A DNA stretch of 64,000 nt from Gryganskiella cystojenkinii (taxonomy: Eukaryota > Mortierellomycota > Mortierellomycetes > Mortierellales > Mortierellaceae), in contig JAAAIG010000012.1 in assembly GCA_015852425.1 (NCBI GenBank), forward strand, positions 62,001 through 126,000, in the 5' to 3' direction. The notes beneath the pieces are model-generated. The model was given only the letters and a program-made list of their open reading frames with translations. It did not search any database and was not told where the DNA came from. The position numbers were made by a program, and so were the translations under genes. How positions within the stretch are numbered: the first letter of the stretch is position 1; the number at the start of each line of letters is the position of its first letter. Of this stretch, positions 11,401 to 23,610 are shown one piece after another.

Positions 11401-13170
11401 CATCATGCATGTATCACATAGGCACTGCTTTCTAACCTGATATCTCGCGGGTGAACGGCCGCGCGGAGGAGGGCTTCTGGAAGCATGTCGAGCCACTGGA
11501 TGATGATATGGATGAGCGTAGTAGTGCTATTGTCGAGTCGGAAAATAAAAAATTGAAACATAATGGTGAGTATATACTGAGATGGTTACGACTAAAAAAA
11601 AAAGGAAAAAAAAAGACAGACAGCGACAAAATAGAGTCTGTTAAACTACCTTGTCCCTGTCCATTCCTTCGTCTACACTAGCAGAGCGACGACGGTAAGC
11701 CATGGCGGCCGAATGGGGGTCGAGCTCTGGTGAACGAGTCGAAGCAGACCAAGCGCCTGGATGACCCGGGTGCCCAGGATGAGGAGGAGGAGGAGGAGCA
11801 TGACGAGAGCCAACATAGGAGGGATGGAAGGGAGAAGTAGCTCTGGGAGGTTGGGGGGGAACCGAGACGGGACCAGTGGGAGTCTCGTACCGATCGGATG
11901 GAATCGACCGACGTGGCGCTGAATAGTACGGTGGCTGTCAGGACACGTACAAATTTGTAAAAATGATAAGGTCAAAGAATCAATCAGCGATGGGTTCGGT
12001 GGGGTATGATATTTAAAAAGATAACAGAGTCAGCGACAAAAGAAAAAAGAAAATGCCGTCAACGAAACAAAAAAAAAAGAATGAACAAAAAAAGGAGGGG
12101 GGGAAAGACGGAAGGGTTTGAGGGGGACAGAGACACAAAAAGGGCAGTTGAGTGAACAGAGGGAATTAAACATAATTTACCTGGTGCGATCCAGTCGGAG
12201 GATAGTCGTGAGTGGGTGGCGGACCCTCATATCGGTAAGAAGGGGGTAATCTGGATGATGACGATGGGTGTGGTGCATGAGACGGATGCGACGAATGATG
12301 GTACGCAGAATGATGGCCCATTGATCCCGTCTCGCCCTCTCCGTCCGAAGCATAGTAGTCCTGTTGACGATAACCTGGACGAGCATGGTGCTGTTGCTGC
12401 TGTTGCTCGTAGTACTGTCGGTAGGACATATTGCTAGGTGGAGATCCATAGGGACCAAGACGTGGCGAGGGTGATCGGGCTGCATAGCGACCACTACCAC
12501 CACTACCAGCTGAAACAATGTTGGTACTGCCGGTGCTATTACTGTAAGGATGACCACCGCCACTAGGGCGATGAACAGGAGGGGATCTCGATGGAAGGAG
12601 GCGTTCTTGGTCATGTGAAGAACTTGAAGTCGAGGTCTGATAAGGTCCATGATGCGACGATGGAAGATGGGGAGGATATCCACTTGAACTCGCCGTCGTC
12701 GCCGAGGAGGGACCATGTCGACCGCCTGCAGGGGGACCACCGCCGGAGGGAAGTGGGATTCCATCCCTGGACTGACGATGAAGTGCTGCGCGGGACGGTG
12801 ACGTTGATGAGGATGATGAGGACTGATAGAGATCCCGGGTGACGGGAGCACCACCAACATACTCGCGTCCGCGGCTTGGGGGGTGGTCTACGGGGTGGTC
12901 ATAGTCCCGATGACGGTCTTGATAGGGATAGTCGTCCTTGTAGTCATGGCGTCCGTAAGAAGCCGGTTGACCCTGACTGTAAGATGAAGGAGGAGGAGGA
13001 GGACCCCCTGGAGCGGCAGGATATCCGGAAGGTGGTGGATGATTACCATAGGGACCAGGTGAGGAGGGTCTCCGATAGTGATGTTGTTGTTGCTGCTGTG
13101 AGGGTGGACCGGTAGGCGACTGGTCTGGAGGAGATGCGCCATAATAGGCGGATCGTTGATGGGGCTGCAT
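5458..13170 (-). CDS. INO80: Chromatin-remodelling ATPase INO80
   Basis: Nine exons: 13170-12181, 11934-11650, 11526-11437, 11323-10112, 10007-9351, 9250-8911, 8801-8523, 8424-7622, 7536-5458, giving about 2244 residues. INO80 is the Snf2-family motor of the nuclear INO80 nucleosome-sliding complex. Residues 1-455 are disordered, rich in Gln, His, Pro, Ser and Tyr. Residues 456-1078 carry acidic ([11 protein letters not shown]) and basic stretches. The DBINO domain is at about 1085-1191 ([20 protein letters not shown]). The Snf2 N-lobe follows, with Walker A DEMGLGKT at about 1337-1344 and DEAQ at about 1446. The large INO80-specific insertion lies between the lobes. The C-lobe has AGGLGINL near 1983 and [11 protein letters not shown] near 2015. 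The tail is Lys-rich. All intron phases agree. The length is at the high end for INO80, mainly because of the N-terminal half. Confidence 0.95.
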
Positions 13171-14344
13171 TTGATTGTCGCTGACTGTTTGAGGGACGAG
13201 GGGTTGTTACAACCTTGACGCGACCAAACAACGAACCTTTGAGTTTTTGGTTGTTTGGAAGAGGACCTGAGCAGGGGAGGGAGAGGAAAAGGTCAAGAAA
13301 AGGGCGGCCTGATTGTGTGGGATGGGAGATGGGAGGTCAATCTCTCAGACAAAGAGATGGATACGACAGACTGCTAGGACCGAGCCAGTAAAGGAAAGTG
13401 GTGGCGCCTGTTTGAGCTGTGTGTGTGGTGCTGTGCTTGTCGCGAATGTGTGTGGGGGAGAGGGGAAAGAAAGAAGAGGGTGGAATCAATCAATCAAAAG
13501 AAAAAGAATGAATGAAGGAAAGGGGATGTGAATGGATCCTGATGGAGCCGCAATGATTTAATTACAAGGAAATAAAAAGAAAAGCGAGTCCCTTCCGGGA
13601 AGTGTGAGCGTGGGTGGGATGAAAGTGCAAGTTGTCGAAGTGGGGCTGTGTGGGTTGATCTGATCAGGTATGTACTGATCTAATCAATAATAAAAAAAAA
13701 CAAGGTTTCCGAGAAAGAGTGGGAGAGTGCGTGGGGAGTGGATGGAAGGAAGTGATGATGGAAAGAGGTGATGGTCGTGGTGGTGGGGGTGGGACACGCA
13801 AGCAACCAAAATATTACAAGAAAAAAAAAAAGGCGAAAAGCAAAATAGAAAAAAAATATTTTTATTTTTCTTTTTGACCGTCGTCGGTCACTCAGCAAAG
13901 CCCGCAAGGGGGAGACGGGCGACCAGCGAAACATGGGAAATTTTTATTTTTCTCTTTATGTGATCATCGAACCATGAAAATCTTGCCGTCTGTGTGTCTG
14001 TGTGACATTCTGAGAGCGACAGACAGACAGACGCGATTTTGGATCTCCCTTTTTTTCTTAATCCAATTTCTGATTCGAACAGGTCACGTGTTTTTACGTT
14101 TTCTTTTGCTTCCCCCTCATTCTCTTCAATTAAAAAAAGTGCCTAGACCCCGTCTCGATTTCATTATTATTCCGTGTTACCGGCTTTTCAATGATTAACA
14201 ACTTGTTGTATGCGTATTTATTTGTTGGGATGGTAGATATGACTGTAATTCTTCCTCTTCTTCTTCTTCTCTTTCTTCTTCTCCTTCTTTCTTCAACAAT
14301 CTCCTGCTTTCTCAAAACTAAAACTGGAAAAAAAACCAAAACTA
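13171..14344. other. INO80 promoter and CHS7 3' flank
   Basis: 1.17 kb between two minus-strand genes. It contains the INO80 upstream region and the CHS7 downstream region. Features are low-complexity tracts: TTC repeats near 14255-14295, GGTGGTGG near 13770 and A runs near 13820. Short open frames here show no conserved protein features. Confidence 0.45.
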
Positions 14345-16252
14345 CTAGTACCGTTCATCATAGTAGTTGGCACGACCATAAGGTCCTGCTGCAGGCGAGT
14401 TGCCGTTAAAGTGTCCCTGTTGTTGACCCTGCCCGTACAATCCACCGCTCGCCATCTCATCCTCACCCAACAACTCCTTGACCTCCCAGACGTTCTGCTT
14501 TGATCCGACAGAAAACTCGAGATCCTCCTTCGTAATCGAGTCCCAGTACTTGTAGACCATCATCACGCTCAACAGCGTCGCAATCGTGCCAAAGAACAGT
14601 CCGTCGATGTAGTGCTTCGCAAACACGCAGATATCGATCGAGAAGACATAAAGGATGACCTGGCCCACGGCAAAGAACGCAATACCAAAGACAATATCGC
14701 CCAGGGGCCAGCGATCATCCAACGTGTTGACAACCAAGACAATCTGCAAGATCACATAGATGAGCAGAGCTGCGCCGTTAAAGATAAAAAACACGACCCA
14801 GAGCGCGACAGGGTTCGTAGGATCAAACGGTCCGAGTTTTTGGAACGTGGCAATCGACAAGAACGTCACGGCAGCAAACACAACAAACGACGAAATGCGA
14901 ATCGACTAGTTTTGCGTTTTTTTTTGAAGAAGAAGAAGCAATAAAAGATAGAAGAAAAATGAAAGAAAGAAATGTTAGCAAGTCCCTCGTGGTCGGGTTT
15001 CCAGGCAATTGATCGTAGTTGGGAATCAGCATAGGAATAGAGCCTACCCAGAGTGACAATGGGGTTCCATCCTCAGCAAACTGGAATCCAACAAATCCGT
15101 TCAAGAGAAGACACCAGAATGTAGCCGAGATCAATCCGAGATGCACTCCAGTAAAGTACTATTGAAGTAGAATAATAGATGAAAACCGATTGTTAACAGA
15201 AATTTTTCGTTTCGGCACATCTCTCCTTCAACTTCCTCTTGGGTCGACTGACATCGAAAACGACTTACTGGATACAAGTTGCTGGCGGTGGGGATGATTC
15301 CAGAGACGAGCAAGAGATCCATGAGCGTGACGAGCATATACAGGTAAAAGAACATGATAATTTCCTTGCGACCTATTGACGCCCCCAAAGATGCATATAT
15401 AAAACGAGTAAATAGTTAGAGATGATCGGACTTAGTTACTACCCGGGCGAAAATAATAGGCCACGCGATAGACTGGAGTAGCCAGATCATTGGGAGCCCA
15501 CGCATTATTTTTTTTTCGCTCTACTCCTTGAATTTTCCTGTCTTCTTTTTCGTATCTTCCTTGTCCCCGGATACAGATAGTTGCATTGTTCGCTTCCCCT
15601 TGTAATAATCTTTTTTTTCTTTTTTCTTGAATGTTCTCCACAAGTGCCTTTCAGCCCTCCTGGTTGAGTCGACTGGTGCTTATTTCCAGAATATTGTAGA
15701 CAAAGTAAGAACGTAAAAAAAAACTCTAGCTCAAACTCCTTCCGTGATGTTTGTTTTCCATTGTTGAATGACATCCTAAGCCCCAAGGAAGTTATAAATA
15801 AAAAAAGTTACATCGCAACAATGCGACACACAAGACAGATATAGTCACCTACCGACGGCTGTGTATTTCGACCGGATATGGTAGATCATGATGGCGGTCA
15901 TGACCAGGGCAATGATGTGGATAATCAGCGTCGCTAAGAAACCAAGGAAAAGAACCAAAAGAATTATATGTTAGAGACATCGATGACTTGGAGGGCTTGG
16001 ACTAGCCCTGTTTTCTTTGCTTTAAAGCCTCGTAGACTCGTTGCAATGTTGACTGGATGAAGAATACTGAGGGTATTTTTTTTCCTTCTTACAGGGCTGG
16101 AAGATCAAGGTGTCGGCGATACGGACATTTCTGGAATAGCAGACGGGCTCGATACCGTCAGCGTCGCCGACGAGGGGGCAGAGGGTCAAGGAGACGGTTG
16201 AGCATATGTGGTTGAAGCTGCCGAACGCAAAGTTGAGATTAGGCGAAGACAT
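14345..16252 (-). CDS. CHS7: Chitin synthase export chaperone Chs7
   Basis: Five exons: 16252-16093, 15933-15853, 15372-15269, 15158-15048, 14905-14345, in phase, giving 338 residues. Chs7 is an ER membrane chaperone needed for export of class IV-like chitin synthase (Chs3) and so for cell-wall chitin. The N-terminus reads MSSPNLNFAFGSFNHIC, then SLTLCPLVG, then GIEPVCYSRN, the family signature with conserved Cys residues. Seven hydrophobic segments follow, including IIHIIALVMTAIMIYH, FFYLYMLVTLMDLLLVSGII and LGLISATFWCLLLNGFVGF. Conserved WPLGDIVFG and FAKHYIDGLFF lie in the last exon. The cytosolic tail is Gly/Gln/Asn-rich and ends in YYDERY. It is divergent from the RNF121-like gene across 1.73 kb. 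Confidence 0.95.
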
Positions 16253-17981
16253 GATGTTGTAGCTGTCCTGCTCCTTGGGTGTTATTGGTCGCTCAAAGGT
16301 TGAAAGAGGAGAAAGAAAAAATCGTGAGGACCTGAGCGTCGGTTACAGAGTTATTGACCTGCTGGAGAAAAGAAACGAAGAGACGTAGGTGATGACACAA
16401 GGAATTGAGTAAAAGAGAGAGGAGAGGAAAGAGGTAAGGATCAAAACAATGACATCATGCAATCAAAAATGGACCGCCAGGTTAGGATTGGGACTGCAAA
16501 AAAACAACAGGCTGGCTCAAGATGCTCAAAGTGTCGAGTGCGTTTGCGATGAGCCATACAGCAATAAAGAGTTGTGAGAGAGAAAGAAATGGATGAGCGA
16601 CTTTGGTAGTTTGGTTGTATCCTGTCGTCGTTGATGTTCTTGGAGACGATGAAGAGAAGGAGCGGGTCCAGGCACGAAGGAGAAATGTGTATAAAGAACG
16701 GCAGTTGAAGCAAAAGAAAAAGGTCCAAAAGAACAAAAGACGATAGAGGTTGAACAAGACACAAGGAAGAGAAGAATGGGGACTGTTCCTATTCCGATTT
16801 ACAACTGTTTCTGTGTGTGCCTGGGATGGCGTGAACCCTTTGTCTGTTAGGATGGGAATATGAGGAGCGTGGTGGCAACGATTGTCCAGTGTGACTCTGA
16901 CGGAAGGTGACGATGATGTCGAATGACTACAACGGGATGTTATTATAAAATGGACAGTTGGTTGAACGAATTATCCTTAGGGATGGCCTAGTCGGTGCAA
17001 GGGTTCCTTTGTTTCACCGCATAATAGTGAGTAGTATTGAGTACTTTCCTGTTGAGATAGAGGCAACGATGTTTAGAAAATGTAGAGCCGGATGAGGAGT
17101 GGGAAAGAGAGAGAGATGATGGACGGGAATTGAATGGCTGGTGCGTCTGTGCAGGTTGTGGGCTTGGCTCGAATGTCACTTGTTGAATGGAAAAAAGAAG
17201 GCAAGAAGACAGGGGCAAAAAAATGATTTCCGAACAACAACAGAACGACCTTTACAAGTACACAAAAATGCAATAAATAAACTTTCAAAACAATATTTAT
17301 TTGAATATTTGATATTTCAAGGGTCCTTTCTGAGGATTGATAACCAACCACCACAGGTCGAGTACAAGCAGTGATAACTACATGTTTTCTTGTTTTTTTG
17401 TTTTTTTTAGTTGAAAGAGAATAATGAAGAGTCCGCCCATGGAAGAGCGGCACCAAAAATAATGAAAGCTCAATTGACATGGCTACGACACGAAAACGTC
17501 AGGTAAAAGGCATGATGTTTACTCGAATTGTAGAAACCACTTGAGCGATGAGGGAGAAATAATCAAACCGGCCATGGTCCTATTTATATGAGAATGTCGG
17601 TGTTTGAAATGATGGCGACAAACCAACCCATGAAAAACTCACAAAATCTTGGAGGTGCTTCTGTTATTTTTGAGTTTGGAGTCGAATAAGATAGTCAATT
17701 TCATCCTGGTAAAGGATAATATCCTCGGGACTGTTTTCTCCAGTATTGCAAGAAAGAGATCTTTAGCCCTCCAGCCGGTGTCTGTCTCTCATCTCTTCAT
17801 CCACCCAACACGCAGACACACAGACACTAGAGTTCTCTCAGAAACAATAGAAAAAGTGCTCTCATCGACTTCCCATCTGACCATCCGACCCAACAACAGT
17901 GTTCATCCCGCTCGATTTCCTATTCAACAACAGCTCGCATCCTCAACCAGCCCAAGAAACACTTGACCCTGCTCTAACATC
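16253..17981. promoter_or_regulatory. Long divergent intergenic region CHS7 / RNF121-like
   Basis: 1.73 kb between divergent start codons. A minus-strand TATAAATA (plus-strand TATTTATA, 17581-17588) could serve CHS7 or an unannotated leader. The stretch just before the plus-strand gene is C/T-rich (CTGTCTCTCATCTCTTCATC near 17780). I found no convincing coding exon; the short open frames are pyrimidine-rich and lack family features. Confidence 0.4.
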
Positions 17982-19813
17982 ATGGAGCAAGAAGCACAAA
18001 GGATTGAGCACGTAATCCATGAGGCTCAAGAGGGTCACATTAAACTATCAGATAATACGATCCACAAGTAAGTCCATGTTTAATCTCCTTTGGCCGATAT
18101 TGAGTGGTGGAATTAGACTTGACATTTCGAGTGCACTAGCATTGATGGAACAATAAGATTCTTGTCGAATGTAACTCAGTTCAGCCATCATTCTATCGAG
18201 AAAAGTCTCGATGGGGAAAGTTGAAGGACGTCAGCCCCGATGGGAAAAAGTCAAAGGAGGACATATTTGGAGGAACAGTGCAAAGTCGACTGACAGCTCT
18301 ATCTACTACCGAAACACTTGGCTGTTATCTCTGCTGCAGAGAGCAGAGAATGGTCGACAAGGGACAATATCGCTGACAAAGCTTCTTGTATGAAATTTAT
18401 TTTTGATCCCATCACCAAAATATAGTCTCGAGAAGCAAGCAGAGTACTTTCACGAACATGCTGGACACGAAGAAACGCACAGCATGATGGCCTTGATCAT
18501 CATCTTTTCCCTGTTCGCCTTCCAATTTGTTCTACTTTGGTGGAAGAAGAAGCACTACCGATCCTACCAGGCAACAACCACCATCGGTCTCTGGTAAGAA
18601 ACCAACAAGAGACTGTGGACAAGCCAAACAGGCTATTGCAGGATGCAAGTGAGCACGCCTGTGCGCAGGCAGGTTTACTAACCTCCGTTTTCTATCATAA
18701 CTATCGTCTTTGGATAATATAGGCTGATCCCCGTTTTGTATTCGATTTATGGAGGCTGGCATCAGTTTACGACCGTCTGGAGTATCTTTACCCTTCTCAA
18801 CTCTTGGATCATCTACAAGGCAACCAGGAAGCCACTACACCACATGACTCCAAAGTAACGATTAGACTTGGAACAGCATGTGTCTGACAGGAATGAGCTC
18901 ACAACATTGGTACCTAACCGAAGTGCTATGTCGACTTCTATCTCTTTCTCTCTCCCTCTCTCGACAGGGTCGTCTACAAGTGGTTCTGGGTGATTTACCA
19001 GATATCATATGTGATTGGCATCATTGGCTACTTTATGATGTTCTTGACGTTCATGGGCTTTGGTCTCCCAGATCCCAAGGAAGGCGAGGATCCTACCACC
19101 TCGGGACTTGTCTCTTGGGGATTAACCTTTTTGTCTTACGGAATCTACTTTGGGTAAAGAGACCTTTGTTCCTATGGAGAATATAATTGGAATCGCTGTT
19201 TGACGTGCCTCTAATTCTGAATCCATTCGAATCGGTACAATTAGAATCCTGGGTCGTGACTTTGTTGAGTTCTGTACCGAATCAATGGCGTCGACTCTGG
19301 GCTACTATACCAAGGAAGGCTTCCCTCGGAAACATCTTCGCCTCGGTGTCTGCGCCATCTGTGGAATCCATGTCTCAAATGCGATCAGTACGATCGACGC
19401 ACATGGGCAATTACAAGCACCCGTGGTCCTTCAACCCTCACCAAATGGAGCCCCAGTAGAGCCCAGTATCAAGTTGAACTGCGGGCATGAGTTCCACGAG
19501 GAATGTATTCGTGGATGGTGTTTGATCGGCAAGAAGGATATGTGTCCTTACTGCAAGGAGAAGGTTGATTTGCGTGCGTTCAAGACCAACCCTTGGGATA
19601 CAACTCAACAGCTTTACTTGAACCTCTTGGACGCTTTGAGGTAAACCCCGCGGGATGACTGGTGATGGATGACGGTCTGTTTATGATCTGAAGAGTACTA
19701 ACATTGTCTTCGTTTATGTATTTTGCCTTTTGTGAAATAGATACATGATAGTCTGGCAGCCTGTGATCATGGGTCTCGTTCAGTTTGGATTTTACATGAC
19801 GGGTCTCAAGTAG
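17982..19813 (+). CDS. RNF121: RNF121/RNF175-type membrane E3 ubiquitin ligase
   Basis: Six exons: 17982-18067, 18426-18593, 18723-18854, 18968-19153, 19245-19640, 19741-19813, phases consistent, giving 346 residues. It has a short acidic N-terminus, then hydrophobic segments (MALIIIFSLFAFQFVLLWW; LIPVLYSIYGGWH; VIYQISYVIGIIGYFMMF; SGLVSWGLTFLSYGIYFG). A RING-type zinc finger follows: CAICG, then NCGHEFHEECIRGWCLIG, then CPYCKEKV. The DPTTSGLVSWGLTFLSYGIYFG block and the RING spacing match animal and amoebal RNF121, a Golgi/ER-membrane ligase linked to membrane-protein quality control. After the RING comes a last membrane segment (RYMIVWQPVIMGLVQFGFYM) and the stop. The first intron is 358 bp; the others are about 100-130 bp. 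Confidence 0.92.
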
Positions 19814-21639
19814 TTTTTTCTGCGTTTTGCCATAGACTTTTATTCAAACAAGCACATTGTAGAAATAATTCTTAAAAAACATGCACATACAAACACGTCG
19901 TCCGATATTATTAATTAATATTAGAGTTCGTTTTAACAACAAGACATGCTAATGCATTGCTTTTCCAGTGACACATGGGAGATGGGGGTGGCGATTGATT
20001 GGATCTTCAGTCTTGACAGGCACTGTCTGAGAAAAAGAATCTTGGCTTCTTCTCTACTTTATGATTGAAACAGGCGAGGGAAGAGGAGAGGTAAACAGAG
20101 AGAGCCGAAAGGAGTGTGTGGGAGACCACTGGAGAACAAGAAAGCTCACTTTACGTAAAACTAGCAGACTGCCGTTTTGCATTCCGCCTTATTTATTTTT
20201 ATATCCACGTTTCTGGTACCTTGGGACAATTTGCGGGAAAGAGACGATCGAAAGATAGGGCGATCGGAGCTTAGACAAGCTCGAAATAAGTGACCCAGAA
20301 TCCAGCGCGGAGGACGATTTTGAGGAATAGAAGGAGCAACCATAGTTGGAGGTGTGACCTTACGCGTCCGAAATCCAGTCATCTGATTGGTTCCTTGGCC
20401 CTCTTCCTTTTTTTTTCTTTTTTTTAGGTATCGTTGTAGTCTTTGAATGGAAGATGAGGACAACAGAACGACCACGTTAACACTGCTGGACCAGGTGAGT
20501 ACTCACATCATCACAACAAGAAGAGAGAAAAATCGACAGCACAAAAGTTCAGCAACGGGATCAAGAGTAAATGGCTAGGGGATATTTTGTTAAAGGAAGG
20601 ACGTTGAGTAAAGTGGGTAATATGAGGCACGCGCCGACGGCGATGACGATATGCAGTTGTTTTCGAGTATTCAATCCGTTAGCCACCTTACTATTCCTCG
20701 CCAGTGGTCAGGTCGAGTCATTTGGTCAATCGAAAGTCAAGTCGTATAGGGTAAAAAAAAATAGCGAGCTTGCGAGTGAGGGTTAGAAAATCAAACTGCC
20801 CTGGAGATCGCATAGTCAGACATTTGCGGGATGAACGTAGACCAAGAGTGGGTGTGCCAGCAACCTTTGAATGGTACCTGGCTCAGGCGTTGGTTAGGCC
20901 GTTTTGGCGACGGCGGGATGGCTCGTGCTTGCACGATCGGTCCCTCAGGTTTTGTTCAATTAAAGGACAGAATATCGAGCGGTTGGCTCCTTGGTCTAAA
21001 CGCCACAGCAGTAGATCATCCCGGCACAGTTTCTTACTTGTACTTGAGGATTATCTCTGGTTGTTGTAATCGAATACAAAAAGATATCTTGACTGAAAAG
21101 AAGACCGACTTTCTTTCTCTTTTCGCTTTTTCCTCATTTCACCACACCTACTTCCAACTGACCCGCTTTTACTTGTCATATACAAGGTAAATACCTCGTC
21201 ACCGACAACAACAACAACAAAGTCCATTTCGTTATACTCCCCCACCCCTGGCTGGAGGTGATACCTGGTTGCTCTTTACGCTTTCCCCCCTGGTGTCACA
21301 CCGCCTCGGTCATTCTCTTTTCTTGCAATGCAATGCCCTGCCCTGCTTTTTCTGTCTACAAAGCAAATCATGCTCTTTTTCGGATCTCCATTTGGGCCGG
21401 CTGGGGCGATGAACAGCACACACAAGTACAGATACACAAACAAAAAATCATTCCCGCTGCACTGCAGACTCCTCCTTCCCCTTCTTTGCTTATATGACTA
21501 TTTCTTCCCGCAAAGCTCGCACGTAGTGGCCGTAAAAAAACAAACAGCCATACATGCGTCTGTGGTTCATTCGTACTCCTGGCGCAACCCCAAGTTCATC
21601 GTTCTCCCCTGTCTCTTTTGCGTCGCATATTTCTTCACT

Positions 21640-21658
21640 CCCCCCCCCCCCCCCCCCC
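21640..21658. repeat. Poly-C run of 19 bases
   Basis: Nineteen consecutive C followed directly by a T run inside a pyrimidine-rich intergenic tract. The exact length is uncertain, since sequencing and assembly handle such runs badly. Confidence 0.9.
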
Positions 21659-23233
21659 TTTTTTTTCTCTTTTTTGGCCACTTGCGAGTGTGCTGAGAGA
21701 ACGAGGCCGACGATAGGCCCAATATTCGAAGGCCAAACCCCCTTTTTTACAATCCTCACTCCAACCGCCCATTTTTACGGTTGTTCGCAAAGGACAACAC
21801 CGGAAATGTGTTGAAGGAGTAAGGCGACGTGGTAGGGAAAGGGATTGGAGCGAACACAAAGAGGGTTCGGAGAGTTTTGTCTTCATTTCAATGAAATTCC
21901 TCGTCGTCCCAACTTGAGTGCAATGGAAGTGCGAAGTAAAAGGGGCATACTTCCTTCTCTTTGTGCGTCGTTTCTTTTGCGAGTGGACCCGAGATTAATT
22001 AGATTAAAAGAGCCTTTCGCGCGTGGTCAAGACGAGGAAGAGAAGGAATTGAGAGAGCGAATGGCAAGAGGGTCCCGAGGAAAAGTGACTGAGACACATG
22101 TCAAGGGAGAACGAGCACTTTGAGACAGAGACCTCCATAAATGATGGAGAAAAAAATTTGATTCCTTTTTTTTTGTTAATATATGATTGCCACCAAAAAG
22201 ATAGTCAGTCATTGTTGTTGACGATTTGTGTTTTCTCTTTCCCCATCCTTCTTTGCCTGCACTCTCTTCATCCAGCGTATACCCTCCCTCCCTTCTTCGC
22301 TTTTTTTCCACTTAATCACTCCCTGCAGGACGAGGCGAAGAAACAACAAACAACCTCATCACAATTTTTATCCTTTGAAGAAGAAAAAAACAGTAAGCTC
22401 TTTTTACTTGCATGAACTAGTCTTCTCTTGGAAAGGAATGACAAGGCAACCACAAGACTCGACGGGAAATGAAAAGTCGTGGTGAATGCTCTGCAGCTTT
22501 GTTTTCATCGGTGCGACCATGGGAACAACAAAGAGGGATGGACCGTGCTAGACAAAAGAACCCTTCTTGCTCACACTCCAACTATGACAGCAGCAACAAC
22601 AACACCAAAAAAAAACCACAAACACAAAAATGCTTTCAACCAGGAGTCTTTTTCCTCTTTCTTTTCATCTTTCACGAAAATGAACAAAGAAAAGGATGTT
22701 AATAGGTGTGTGGTGGTAAGAGGGGCTCTGACCAGAGCATTTTTATTGGGGGTGAAGGACCCAAGGACCCGCTGTCTGTCTATCAGTTCGTACTCCCACA
22801 TCTCCTCCACCTTTAACAGCCAGTCTGTCTTCATCTCTCTTTTCTCTTGACGTCCATGGTGACACGATCTGGACTTGTCATACGGACCCTTGGTAGTTTT
22901 TTTTTTACCCGCGAAGCATGGGCCAGCGGGACGGGAAGGTTGGGAAGAGTGGTCATACCTCCAACCCCTACTTTGCTGACATGCATGACAGTAGCAACAA
23001 ACACGGACACACAGACCCACAACAGGCATGCGCCAACAACTACACTACAAAGAAGCAACCCTTTTTAACCTGTGTGCCCATGGCGAGCGGTGCAGCAGCA
23101 GTAGACGAGTTCTCGTTCATTCCCTCCCTTCTTTCCACTGCCATCACCCCCAAGTGCAACACACCGTCTTTTTGTTTATTCGAACGACGTTTTTCTTCTT
23201 GGTTCTTAAGGTCTGGCAGGTTTTGATATTTCA

Positions 23234-23241
23234 TATAAAAG
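23234..23241 (+). promoter_or_regulatory. TATA box upstream of phosphodiesterase exon 1
   Basis: TATAAAAG lies about 377 bp upstream of the proposed start codon at 23611, followed by a long pyrimidine-rich leader. This supports transcription starting near 23265 and thus the use of the small upstream exon. Confidence 0.45.
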
Positions 23242-23610
23242 GGCAGACCAGTTAGATACAAAATAGAAGAACGGAGCGAAACCCTTCTCTTTCAACTCTT
23301 CTTTTCATTTCTATCCCACCAAACGACGGCGACTGGCCATATTTTTTTTATTATTAACACATTCGTCTTCCTCCTTCATCCACTCGTCATCCCCATCTCT
23401 CCGTCTATAGTCCTCGGCACGTCATCCAACCAGTTTCCTCTTTTCATACTCACCTTCCTCGGATTTCTCTCTCCTCTTCATATCCCTGGCACATCACCGA
23501 CCTCCTTCAATCTCTCGATTATTTTCCTGGCGGAATCATCCAGGCAGCGAACGAATCCCACTTCCTCGACGTTGCCGACTTTTTTTCACAGAAAACACGC
23601 TATCGACAAC

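Larger units (their letters stand above)
19814..23610. other. 3.8 kb region without a recognised gene
   Basis: Nothing here could be assigned to a family. Possible items are a plus-strand exon-like segment 20429-20500 bounded by a polypyrimidine-TAG and GTGAGT, a 35-codon minus-strand hydrophobic frame at 20271-20378, and an unusually complex block at about 20820-21060. From 21080 to 23600 the sequence is largely pyrimidine-rich low complexity, with a 19-base C run at 21640-21658. Much of the right part is probably promoter and leader of the phosphodiesterase gene. Confidence 0.4.

Noticed and set aside
18211..18393. 60-codon frame in the first intron of the RNF121-like gene
   Set aside because: It is within an intron fixed by matching splice phases and is made partly of a short imperfect repeat (GATGGGGAAAGT-like units).
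21328..23226. Several 80-120 codon frames in the pyrimidine-rich desert
   Set aside because: They are Ser/Phe/Pro/Leu-rich translations of C/T tracts, overlap on both strands and show no conserved domain or splice structure.
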